DNA of 17,851 nucleotides from CAZCBN01 sp964496975 (GTDB taxonomy: Bacteria; Planctomycetota; Phycisphaerae; Phycisphaerales; UBA1924). The position numbers and the translations under genes were made by a program. The stretch spans positions 1-17,851 of the forward strand of contig CAZCBN010000063.1 in NCBI GenBank assembly GCA_964496975.1. The letters run 5' to 3'. Below, in pieces: positions 1-6,820 of the stretch. Below the pieces are notes generated by a model, which saw only the letters and a list, made by a program, of their open reading frames with translations, was not told the origin of the DNA and did not search any database. Each line of letters starts with the position of its first letter. Within the stretch, counting starts at the first letter, position 1.

Positions 1-87
1 GGGGAGGAGGATGCCGATGAGCAGGGCGATGATGGCGATGACGACGAGGAGCTCGATCAGCGTGAAGGCGCGGCGGCGGATGTGCAT
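1..87 (-). CDS. Prepilin-type N-terminal methylation domain protein (partial, 5' end only)
   Basis: Only the first 29 residues lie in the window; the gene runs off the left edge. They form a class III signal: a short basic leader (MHIRRRA), the prepilin motif FTLIELLVVIAIIALLIGIL with Glu at the fifth position after the expected cleavage point, then a hydrophobic helix. Proteins of this type are cut by a prepilin peptidase and assembled into type IV pilus or type II secretion pseudopilus fibres. Planctomycetes carry many such proteins, often with DUF1559 or short beta-rich C-terminal domains, but that part is not visible here. The ATG at 85-87 is chosen because it gives a typical short basic leader; a weak GGGGGT stands just upstream. 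The preceding gene on the same strand ends 157 bases earlier, with two inverted repeats between. Confidence 0.85.
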   Translation of the reverse strand, partial: MHIRRRAFTLIELLVVIAIIALLIGILLP

Positions 88-107
88 GTGGGACCCCCGG
101 GGACAGG

Positions 108-128
108 GCCGGCGTTTTTGACGCCGGC
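108..128. repeat. Inverted repeat in the leader of the prepilin gene
   Basis: GCCGGCGT at 108-115 and ACGCCGGC at 121-128 are perfectly complementary (8-bp stem, 5-nt loop TTTTG on the plus strand). It lies 20 bases upstream of the prepilin ATG. There is no T-run on the minus strand after the stem, so a leader element is as likely as a terminator. The function is inferred. Confidence 0.5.
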
Positions 129-182
129 GGGCGCGGGGCGGGCTCGGTTCGTTCCGTGCGCCGAGAGGCCGCCCTGCAAAGC

Positions 183-210
183 GTGGGGCGCGGCGGGTGC
201 CGCGCCCCAC
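183..210 (-). terminator. Strong hairpin downstream of the dockerin-type gene, probable terminator
   Basis: GTGGGGCGCGGC (183-194) and GCCGCGCCCCAC (199-210) form a perfect 12-bp stem with a 4-nt loop, 34 bases after the stop of the dockerin-type gene. On the minus strand only a weak T-stretch (GCTTTGC) follows, so this is not a classical intrinsic terminator. Its position directly after a stop codon, and the very stable stem, suggest transcript termination or 3'-end protection. Confidence 0.55.
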
Positions 211-244
211 GGGAGTGTCTTGATCAGGTCTTCAGAGACGGGGA

Positions 245-1606
245 TTAGCCGCCCATGTTGACTTCGTCGAGGGCGGCGAGGAAGTCGAAGAGGTCGAAGA
301 TGTCGGCGAAGCCGTCCTGGTTGATGTCGGCGATGTCGCGGGCGTCGCGGTCGCCGTCGCCGTCGAGGTCACCGATGACGTTGTTGACGACGAGGAAGGA
401 GGCGGTGTTGATGGCGTCGGTGGTGCCGATGGCGTTGGTGGCGGAGGCGCGGACGTAGAAGCGGCCGCTGTTGAAGGAGCCGAGGGGGAAGGAGAAGGGG
501 AGGCTGAAGGCGGCGGGGTCGGCGGTGATGTTGACGGTCGAGATGACCTCGGCGAAGTCGGGGGTGCTGGAGAGCTCGACGGTGTACTCGTCGGCCTCGA
601 TGGCGCGGGTGATGCTGAAGGCGGGGGTCACGGTCTCGTAGAGGGTCTGGCTCTGGATGGCGAAGTTGCCGGGGGCGATGATCGGGCCGCCGGTGCTCTC
701 GGCGAAGAGGGCGAAGTTGTCGATCGCGAACCACCAGTTGTTGCCGGCGTTGCCGAGGAAGAAGGAGAACTGCACTGCGGTGGCGCCGGCGGGGACGGCG
801 AGGGTGTCGCCGTTGGGGAAGACGTCGGCGTCGGCGCCGGCGGCGGTAGCGAGGGCGGCGAACTGGGCGTTCGGCTGGTCATCGAAGAAGTCAGGCTGGG
901 CCGGGTCGGAGTCACCCGAGAGGACGATGGCCGGGGCGCCGACGGGCATGCCGGCGGCGTCGATGAACTGAGCGCTGACCAGGATGTCCTGGATGTCTTC
1001 GTCGCGCCAGGAGAGGCTGAAGTCGACCGCGATCTCGGTCGCCGTCGCGGGGAGGGTGATCTCGGGGGAGATCAGGGTGCTGTTCCAGCGGGTGAGGTTG
1101 GCGGGGCTGCGCTGGGTGGTGATGCCGGTGACGGGGTCGGTGAAGGGAGCGGAGATGTCGTCCCACTCGTCGGGGTCGCCGATGGCGATGGTGCTGCCGG
1201 CGGCGAAGCCGGTGGCGAACTCGCCGCGGCGCTGGTTATCGACGCCGAAGGCCCACCAGAAGGAGTTGGCGAGAGCCCACTCGCGCCACTCTTCGACGCC
1301 GAGGTTGAGCTGGTTGGGGAGGGCGGGGTTGGCGGGGGTGTTGACGCTCCATCCGAGGGCGGTGAAGCCGGTGCGGTTGGTCCAGACATCGGGGGTGCCG
1401 TCGCCGTCCTGGTCAACGACGAAGTCGATGATGGTGTCGCCGTCGGCGTCGATGTCGACGGGGTCGCGCTCGTCGACGGCGTTGCCGAGGTCGACGGTTT
1501 CCCAGTCCTCGAGGTAGAAGACGCGCAGGGTCTGGGCGTTGGCGGCGGCGGCCGCGATGGCGGTGCCCGTGAGGGCGAGGATCAGACGGTTGGTTTCGCT
1601 CTGCAT
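245..1606 (-). CDS. Secreted calcium-binding protein with C-terminal dockerin-like repeat
   Basis: 453 residues from the ATG at 1606, chosen over an upstream in-frame start at 1717 because it is preceded by GGAGAG and gives a clean signal peptide (MQSETNRLILALTGTAIAAA, cleavage probably after ANA). An acidic stretch at about residues 51-73 (DIDADGD, DQDGDGTPD) resembles EF-hand or thrombospondin type 3 calcium loops. Residues about 110-300 are rich in beta pattern and end in NNWWFAIDNFALF, reminiscent of choice-of-anchor or jelly-roll domains of surface proteins. A fibronectin-like stretch follows. The C-terminus (about 408-453) has two dockerin-type loops, DLDGDGDRD and DINQDGFADIFDLFDFL, common in planctomycete secreted proteins. 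The enzyme or ligand function, if any, cannot be read. It is most likely an extracellular structural or adhesive protein. It shares its strand with the prepilin-type gene. Confidence 0.75.
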   Translation of the reverse strand: MQSETNRLILALTGTAIAAAAANAQTLRVFYLEDWETVDLGNAVDERDPVDIDADGDTIIDFVVDQDGDGTPDVWTNRTGFTALGWSVNTPANPALPNQLNLGVEEWREWALANSFWWAFGVDNQRRGEFATGFAAGSTIAIGDPDEWDDISAPFTDPVTGITTQRSPANLTRWNSTLISPEITLPATATEIAVDFSLSWRDEDIQDILVSAQFIDAAGMPVGAPAIVLSGDSDPAQPDFFDDQPNAQFAALATAAGADADVFPNGDTLAVPAGATAVQFSFFLGNAGNNWWFAIDNFALFAESTGGPIIAPGNFAIQSQTLYETVTPAFSITRAIEADEYTVELSSTPDFAEVISTVNITADPAAFSLPFSFPLGSFNSGRFYVRASATNAIGTTDAINTASFLVVNNVIGDLDGDGDRDARDIADINQDGFADIFDLFDFLAALDEVNMGG

Positions 1607-1877
1607 GGATCTCTCCGATCGGGTGTGGCACTGGTGCAGGGCGATGCCGATTGGCGACCGCCCGGAACGTGCGGTCAAAGATACAACTGTTTCCTGTGGG
1701 GAGAGATCGGAAAACACCGGCGTTGATGATGACTCAACGAAGATTCATGCGGCCTTCACGATACCACAACAATTCGGGGCTTTGTGTTGATTGGGAACGC
1801 TCGAAGGACCCTGGACGCGGGGGGGCATTGTTGAGTGAAGCGAAACACGGATGGGCGTATCCGCTTTTGCGACGGCT
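1607..1877. other. Non-coding gap upstream of the dockerin-type gene
   Basis: No convincing gene on either strand. The stretch about 1676-1800 is richer in A and T than its surroundings and should hold the promoter of the minus-strand dockerin-type gene. On the minus strand a TTGACC (+ coordinates 1673-1678) resembles a -35 box, but no good -10 box stands at the right distance. The 9-mer ACAGTTGTA (minus strand, 1682-1690) recurs upstream of the next gene at 3289-3297. Confidence 0.4.
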
Positions 1878-3245
1878 TCATGACTGGGTGTTTTGCGGGG
1901 TAGACCGCGAGGTGTTGGTGTGCGACGGGTCGGCGCGGACGGCGCGGAGCGCGTCGCGCAGCCGCAGGAAGAACTCGTCGCACGTCGCGTGGTCGTGCTG
2001 CAACGAGAGGTAGAGCTTGGTGCCCATGGGGTTCAAGAACACGCCGCGGGCGAAGAGCTCGAGCATGACGGCGCGGGCGAGGGGTTTGTTGGCGGTGAGC
2101 GTGTCGCGGTAGGAGGTGACGGGGTGGTCGGCGAAGACCACTTGGTCGAGTGGGCCGTCGCCGATGACTTGGCCTGGGATGTTGGCGTCGCGGAGGGTTT
2201 TTCGGAGGCCTTCGCGGAAGGCGTGGCCGAGGGCGTGGAGGGCTGGGTAGGTGCCGGGGGACTCGAAGATGTCGAGCGCGGCGAGGGCGGCGGCGGAGCT
2301 GACGGGGTTTCCGCCGAGGGTGGAGGCGGTCCAGACGTAGTCGGGGGAGCCGATGCGGTCTTCCTCGACGAGGGCCATGATGTCGGCGCGTCCGCCGAAG
2401 CAGCCGATGGGCATGCCGCCGCCGAGGGCTTTGCCGTAGGCGACGAGGTCGGGAACGACGCCGTAGTACTGCTGGGCGCCGGCGAGGGCGAGTCGGAAGC
2501 CGGTGACGACCTCGCCGAAGCCGAAGGGGCCGCGGCGGGTTCTGCAGGCGCCCCGCCGGCCGCTGCGGAAGCCGAGCTTGGGCGGGAAGCCGCGGCGCAG
2601 GCGCTCGACGATGACGGCGGCGAGGTGGTCGGCGTGGCGCGCGATGGCGGCGATCGCGGCGACGGCGTCGTTGTAAGGGGCGATGAGCGTGCGCTCGGCG
2701 GAGATGCCGGCGCTGGAGGGCTCTGGGGAGGGGAATGGGGTGTGGCCTGAGGGGAAGAGGCTTGTGACGCCCTCGTCGTTGGAGCCGTGGTAGGCGCCTT
2801 CGAACTTCAGGACATGGGTTCGCCGGGTGGCGGCGCGGGCGAGGCGGAGGCAGTACATGGTGGCCTCGGTGCCGGAGGCGCAGAAGCGGACGCGTTCGCA
2901 GGCGGGGGAGATGGCGACGAGGCGCTCGGCGAGTTGGAGGGCGCGGAGGCTTGGGTAGGAGAAGTTCATGCCGCTGGGGGCGGCGGCTTGCACGGCGGCC
3001 ACGACCTCTGGGCGGGCGTGTCCGACGAGTGCGGAGCCCCAGCCCATGGAGAAGTCGATGAACTCTCGGCCGGCGGCGTCGCGGAGGCGGCACCCTTGGC
3101 CGGAGGCGATGACGGTGGTGAGGTGAGGCGGGAGGCCGAACTCGCCGTTGGAGCCGCCGGGAAGGACGGCGAGGGAACGCTCCGCGAAGGAGGAGAGCGG
3201 CGGGGCGGGGGCGTCAACGAGGGGCTTTGGCGGGGCGACGGGCAT
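1878..3245 (-). CDS. Class III aminotransferase, glutamate-1-semialdehyde aminomutase-like, with altered active site
   Basis: 455 residues. The ATG at 3245 has GGGGGAG 6 bases upstream. The fold-type I PLP signature is clear: SGTEATMYCLRLARA at about 124-138 (phosphate binding), FEGAYHG at 148-154, EVVTGFR at 245-251, YGKALGGGMPIG with the Schiff-base Lys at 272, and STLGGNP at 308-314. These are the hallmarks of HemL-type aminotransferases, which use PLP/PMP to move an amino group. Standalone relatives act on diverse omega-amino or oxo acids, so the substrate is not known. Oddity: residues 215-244 are degraded. The VEP motif reads VER (Arg215), and the Asp of the usual FDEV motif, which holds the PLP ring nitrogen, is Gly244. 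Length is preserved, so there is no net frameshift; an AGA codon, rare in such GC-rich coding, occurs in the stretch. The enzyme may be inactive or changed, or the sequence may be wrong there. The C-terminal tail after about 435 is unconserved. Confidence 0.85.
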   Translation of the reverse strand: MPVAPPKPLVDAPAPPLSSFAERSLAVLPGGSNGEFGLPPHLTTVIASGQGCRLRDAAGREFIDFSMGWGSALVGHARPEVVAAVQAAAPSGMNFSYPSLRALQLAERLVAISPACERVRFCASGTEATMYCLRLARAATRRTHVLKFEGAYHGSNDEGVTSLFPSGHTPFPSPEPSSAGISAERTLIAPYNDAVAAIAAIARHADHLAAVIVERLRRGFPPKLGFRSGRRGACRTRRGPFGFGEVVTGFRLALAGAQQYYGVVPDLVAYGKALGGGMPIGCFGGRADIMALVEEDRIGSPDYVWTASTLGGNPVSSAAALAALDIFESPGTYPALHALGHAFREGLRKTLRDANIPGQVIGDGPLDQVVFADHPVTSYRDTLTANKPLARAVMLELFARGVFLNPMGTKLYLSLQHDHATCDEFFLRLRDALRAVRADPSHTNTSRSTPQNTQS

Positions 3246-3334
3246 GGCAGACTCCCCCGGGGTGGGTCGACAGCCCGGCGGGAGAGTCTACAACTGTCGA
3301 GTGCCAGTGAACAGAGGGGAGTGACGGGACGTCC

Positions 3335-3340
3335 TACACT
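3335..3340 (+). promoter_or_regulatory. Possible -10 box of tRNA-Leu
   Basis: TACACT matches 4 of 6 positions of the sigma-70 -10 consensus and ends 10 bases before the first base of the tRNA, a suitable distance for a short leader. No recognisable -35 box stands about 17 bases upstream, so the call is tentative. Confidence 0.25.
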
Positions 3341-3350
3341 GGCGGTGCTC

Positions 3351-3433
3351 GCCGGAGTGGCGGAATGGCAGACGCAGCGGATTCAAAATCCGCCGGGGTA
3401 ACACCCGTGGGGGTTCGACTCCCCCCTCCGGCA
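3351..3433 (+). tRNA. tRNA-Leu, anticodon CAA
   Basis: The 83-nt cloverleaf is complete. The acceptor stem is GCCGGAG (3351-3357) with CTCCGGC (3426-3432) and discriminator A at 3433. The anticodon stem GCGGA/TCCGC (3377-3381, 3389-3393) encloses the loop TTCAAAA, with anticodon CAA at 3384-3386 reading UUG. A long class II variable arm (CGGGGTAACACCCGT region) is typical of leucine. The T arm is GGGGG-TTCGACT-CCCCC. The CCA end is not encoded and must be added by the CCA-adding enzyme. The next gene on the same strand starts 33 bases after it. Confidence 0.96.
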
Positions 3434-3466
3434 TTGCACGAGAACGACGACAACCGGAGGGTTGAG

Positions 3467-4615
3467 ATGTTTCGATGTCACCGAGCGGCTCTCGGGTGTC
3501 TTGTGGTGCTGTGCCTCGCGGCGGGGGCCGGGGCCGGGGCGGGGGTCTCGGACGCGGTGATCAGGCCGGGCGAGGTGTGGAACGACGCCGCGGGACAGCC
3601 CATCAATGCGCACGGCGGGGGCGTGCTGTGGCACGAGGGCGTCTACTACTGGTACGGCGAGCACAAGGAGGGCGGGCATGCGGCGCGGGTGGGCGTTCGC
3701 GTGTACACGTCGACGGATCTTGTGAACTGGGCCGATGGCGGCGTGGCCTTTGCCGTGAGCGAGGACCCGGCGAGCGAGGTGACTTCGGGGTGCGTGATCG
3801 AGCGACCGAAGGTGCTGTACAACGCGCGGACGGGTCGCTTCGTCATGTGGTTCCACCTGGAACTCGAGGGGCATCGGTACAACGCGGCGAGGACGGGGTG
3901 CGCGGTGGCGGAGACGCCGACGGGGCCTTTCACGTATCTCGGGAGCGTGCGGCCCAACGCGGGGCACTTTCCGGTGAACGCGGACGAGGCGCTGAAGACG
4001 CGGGTGGTGGAGCGTCAGACGGACGCTGAGACGGACGAGAAGGGAACGCCCGACAAGGCGGCCGCCGCGGATCGTTTCTTTGTGCGCGATTTTTACGGCG
4101 GTCAGATGGCGCGGGACATGACGCTGTTTTTGGACAACGACGGGACGGCGTACCACGTCTTTGCGTCGGAAGAGAACTACACGCTGCACATCGCGGAACT
4201 GGACGGGACGTTTACGCGGCACACCGGGAAGTACCTGCGGCTGAACCCGGGCGGGCACCGGGAAGCGCCGACGCTCTTCAAGCATGAGGGACGCTACCAC
4301 CTCATCACGTCGGGGTGCACGGGATGGGCGGCCAACGCGGCGGAGCACATGGTCGCGGACTCGATCTGGGGCCCGTGGACGGTGACGGGGAACCCGGCGG
4401 AGGGGCCGGGGGGCGGGAAGACCTTTGGCGCGCAGGGGACGTTTGTGGTGCCGGTGGCGGGGCGCGAGGGCGCGTACGTGTTCATGGCGGACGTGTGGAA
4501 CGCGCGGGAGCTTGAGGACTCGCGGCACCTGTGGCTGCCGGTGGTTTTTGAGGAAGGGCGGCCGGTGCTGCGGATGGTGGAGTCCTGGAGCCCGGCGACG
4601 ACGTGGGAGCGGTGA
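3467..4615 (+). CDS. Secreted glycoside hydrolase of family 43 type (exo-beta-1,3-galactanase-like)
   Basis: 382 residues. The start is set at the ATG at 3467, with GGAGG at 3456-3460; a longer in-frame start at 3365 lies inside the tRNA and is rejected. Residues 1-26 are a signal peptide (CLVVLCLAAGAGAGAG), so the enzyme is exported. The body is a five-bladed propeller pattern: INAHGGGVLWHEGVYYWYGE (46-65), YTSTDLVNW (80-88), VIERPKVLYN (110-119), ARDMTLFLDNDGTAYHVFAS (215-234), HREAPTLFKHEGRYHLITSG (264-283), then FGAQGTFVVPV (320-330). From memory this order matches fungal exo-beta-1,3-galactanase of GH43 subfamily 24 and the neighbouring subfamily 34, in which Glu of the EAP motif is the acid and a Gln acts as base. 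Glu112, Glu266 and Gln323 are the corresponding candidates. The likely substrate is a galactan or arabinogalactan side chain; specificity is inferred. There is no dockerin or carbohydrate-binding module. There is hardly room for a promoter between it and the tRNA. Confidence 0.8.
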   Translation: MFRCHRAALGCLVVLCLAAGAGAGAGVSDAVIRPGEVWNDAAGQPINAHGGGVLWHEGVYYWYGEHKEGGHAARVGVRVYTSTDLVNWADGGVAFAVSEDPASEVTSGCVIERPKVLYNARTGRFVMWFHLELEGHRYNAARTGCAVAETPTGPFTYLGSVRPNAGHFPVNADEALKTRVVERQTDAETDEKGTPDKAAAADRFFVRDFYGGQMARDMTLFLDNDGTAYHVFASEENYTLHIAELDGTFTRHTGKYLRLNPGGHREAPTLFKHEGRYHLITSGCTGWAANAAEHMVADSIWGPWTVTGNPAEGPGGGKTFGAQGTFVVPVAGREGAYVFMADVWNARELEDSRHLWLPVVFEEGRPVLRMVESWSPATTWER

Positions 4616-4739
4616 GGGATCGGTGAGGGGCGGGGGTGCGTTCGCCGGTCGGGCGTTGCGTCTGGACCAGAGAGAGAAGAGGAAGGGAGTGGCGGGACGC
4701 CTGTCCCACCGGGGGGAGGCCGGGCCTTCGCGCGGGGCT

Positions 4740-6347
4740 TCAGGCTCGGGAGATGCCCATGCGGGCGCGGAGTGCGGCAGCGGATGAGGTGATCTCGACG
4801 CGCTCGGCGGGGTTCATTTTCTCGACGTTTTTGACGACCATGGCCATGCGGTGGTTGCGGGCGAAGGTCTCTTCGAAGCGGATGAGGAAGTCCCAGTAGA
4901 AGGTGTTGAAGGGGCAGGCCGTGTCGCCGGTGCGCTGGGTGACGTTGTAGCGGCAGTGCTCGCAGTAGTTGCTCATCCGCTGGATGTACTTGCCGCTGGC
5001 GGCGTAGGGCTTGGTGCCGACGACGCCGTGGTCGGCGTGCTGGCTCATGCCGATGGTGTTGGGGTTGCTGGCCCAGTCCACGGCGTCGACGAACATGGCG
5101 AGGAACCAGTCGGCGACCTCGCGCGGGTGGACGCCGGCGATCATCGCGAAGTTGCCGATCACCATGAGGCGGGGGATGTGGTGGGCGTAGGCGGTGTCGA
5201 CGACGGAGGCGAGGCAGTCTCGCATGCACGTCATGTCGGTGTCGGCGGTCCAGAAGAACGTTGGCAGGCGGCCGGTCTGGTTGAGGCCGTTGCGGGCAGG
5301 GTAGTCGGGGCCCTGCTGCCAGTAGACGCCGCGGATGAACTCGCGCCAGCCGATCCACTGGCGGACGAAGCCCTCGACGGCGTTGAGCGGGGCCTTGCCG
5401 CGGGCGTGGGCGTCGACGGCGGCGGCGACGGCGTCGCGCGGGTCGAGCAGCTTGAGGTTGCCGGAAGACGAGAGAAGCGAGTGGTAAAGAGCGCGCTCGC
5501 CCGTCCACATGGCGTCTTCGTACTTGCCGAAGAGGGGGAGTCGCTTGGCGATGAAGTCTTTCAGGGCGCGCGTCGCGTCGTCGCGGGTGACGGGCCAGTT
5601 GAAGCCGTCGATGGTGCCGGGGTTTGTTGGGAAGCGGCGTTGGACGAGGTCGAGCACCTCGGTGGTGATGGCGTCGGGCGGGAAGGCGACGGGCTTTGGC
5701 ACGCGGGGGGTGGACTTGAAGGCGTCGCGGTTGTCCTTGTCGAAGTTCCAGGCGCCGCCGACGGGGGTCTTGCCGTCGGGCTCCATCAGGATGTTGAGGC
5801 GTTTGCGCTGCTCGCGGTAGAAGAACTCCATGGTGAGCTCTTTGCGGCCACGGGCCCAGGTGCGGAACTGGTCGATGGTGGTGAGGAAGTGCTCGTCCTC
5901 GTGGATGTGGACGTCGGGGAGGGCGTGGTCGTCGCGCCAGGCGTGGGCGGTGTGGAGGGTGCGGTAGTCGCCGGGGTGGACGAGGTGGATCTGCTCGGGC
6001 GCGTGGTCGGCGACGGCGCGGCGGAGTTCGCCGTCGAAGGTGTGCGTGTTGGCGGGGTCGTCGAGGGCGGCGTAGCGGACGCGGACGCCGCTGTCGCGGA
6101 GGTCGGCGGCGAAGTGACGCATCGCGCTGAGGAAGAGAGCGGTGCGGTGCTTGTGGCTTGGGACGTAGGCGGATTCGTCGGCGACCTCCGTCATGAGGAC
6201 GAGGTCGTTGGCTTTGTCAAGGTCGGCGAGCGGGCCGCGGCTGGCGTCGAGTTGATCGCCGAAGACGACGATGAGGCGGCGGGCGCGGTCGCTGCCGACG
6301 CGTGCGGCGGGGCTTCGCTGGGGTGCTGCGGCGCGGCGGGCCGTCAC
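4740..6347 (-). CDS. FeS-type bacterial (6-4) photolyase / cryptochrome-like protein (PhrB family)
   Basis: 535 residues. The GTG start at 6347 overlaps the previous stop (GTGA), indicating translational coupling. The N-terminal alpha/beta antenna domain begins at about residue 23 (RRLIVVFGDQLD) and is followed by the helical FAD-binding domain (WIGWREFIRGVYW at 331-343, WASNPNTIGMSQHADHG at 425-441). Cys374, Cys462, Cys465 and Cys478 have the same spacing (88, 91, 104) as the 4Fe-4S ligands C350, C438, C441 and C454 of Agrobacterium PhrB. The HHIPR motif at 389-393 matches the conserved His-His-x-x-Arg near the flavin, 15 residues after the first Cys as in PhrB. Members repair UV-induced (6-4) photoproducts in DNA with blue light, using FAD and a ribityllumazine antenna; some are photoreceptors. 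The family is firm; the repair activity is inferred. It is the last gene of a four-gene minus-strand unit. Confidence 0.93.
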   Translation of the reverse strand: MTARRAAAPQRSPAARVGSDRARRLIVVFGDQLDASRGPLADLDKANDLVLMTEVADESAYVPSHKHRTALFLSAMRHFAADLRDSGVRVRYAALDDPANTHTFDGELRRAVADHAPEQIHLVHPGDYRTLHTAHAWRDDHALPDVHIHEDEHFLTTIDQFRTWARGRKELTMEFFYREQRKRLNILMEPDGKTPVGGAWNFDKDNRDAFKSTPRVPKPVAFPPDAITTEVLDLVQRRFPTNPGTIDGFNWPVTRDDATRALKDFIAKRLPLFGKYEDAMWTGERALYHSLLSSSGNLKLLDPRDAVAAAVDAHARGKAPLNAVEGFVRQWIGWREFIRGVYWQQGPDYPARNGLNQTGRLPTFFWTADTDMTCMRDCLASVVDTAYAHHIPRLMVIGNFAMIAGVHPREVADWFLAMFVDAVDWASNPNTIGMSQHADHGVVGTKPYAASGKYIQRMSNYCEHCRYNVTQRTGDTACPFNTFYWDFLIRFEETFARNHRMAMVVKNVEKMNPAERVEITSSAAALRARMGISRA

Positions 6348-6811
6348 ACGCGGGCCCCGAGCAGGACGTGGCGGGCGATCACGATGGCGAGCAGGCCTCG
6401 GGCCGTCCAGAGGAGGGTGCGGGGCCAGTTCACGAGGACGAGGGCGCGGTGCACGCCGGCGTCAAAGCCGGAGGCGAGGCGGGCGTGCATGGGGACGGCG
6501 AGGGCGAAGGTGAGGAGCCAGACGGCGGCGACCGTGGCCGCGGAGGCGACGAGCAGCCACATGGGCGTGCCGGCCGGGCGGAGCAGGAGGAGGGCGACGG
6601 CGGTCGCGGCTTCGGCGAGCATGAGGGGGCCGACGACGAGCGTGGTGCGGGCCTGGTGCGCGGTCTCGTAGGTGCGCCACGCGGATTCGTCGGTCGCGGC
6701 GAGGGCGAAGAGGGGATAGTGGACGACCTGCACGAACCAGACGAGCCCCGCCATCAGCAGCGTGCTGAAGAGGTGAAGCCAGGCGATGGACTCGATGAGG
6801 GCCTTGGGCAT
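6344..6811 (-). CDS. Small integral membrane protein with four predicted helices
   Basis: 155 residues, ATG at 6811. Four hydrophobic segments are visible: about 9-35 (LHLFSTLLMAGLVWFVQVVHY), 57-78 (TTLVVGPLMLAEAATAVALLLL), 85-107 and 127-150. Short charged loops carry HYPLF at 31-35 and YETAHQARTTLVVGP at 48-62. No cysteine pair or metal site is obvious. I do not recognise a named family with certainty; it is of the kind annotated as conserved hypothetical or DUF membrane protein. It starts 9 bases after the stop of the thioredoxin-fold gene and its own stop overlaps the photolyase start by 4 bases, so it is surely co-translated with these. A role in the membrane side of the same process is inferred from context only. 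Confidence 0.8.
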   Translation of the reverse strand: MPKALIESIAWLHLFSTLLMAGLVWFVQVVHYPLFALAATDESAWRTYETAHQARTTLVVGPLMLAEAATAVALLLLRPAGTPMWLLVASAATVAAVWLLTFALAVPMHARLASGFDAGVHRALVLVNWPRTLLWTARGLLAIVIARHVLLGARV

Positions 6812-6820
6812 GACGGGGCT

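Noticed and set aside
2514..2603. Pair of compensating frameshifts in the aminotransferase
   Set aside because: Reading the other two frames gives no better match, and the original frame keeps the spacing of conserved residues (FPPK, GF, EVVTGFR).
1893..2750. Long plus-strand open frame opposite the aminotransferase
   Set aside because: Gly/Ala/Glu/Asp-rich, no domain; it mirrors the GC-rich third-position bias of the true gene.
3365..3466. N-terminal extension of the GH43 frame
   Set aside because: It lies inside tRNA-Leu and would precede the signal peptide; the ATG at 3467 has a strong GGAGG.
4689..4710. Terminator between the GH43 and photolyase genes
   Set aside because: Only a 5-bp stem (GGGAC/GTCCC) without a T-run; too weak to call.
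4851..6671. 606-residue plus-strand frame opposite the photolyase
   Set aside because: Low-complexity Val/Gly/Asp composition and a clear, conserved protein on the other strand.
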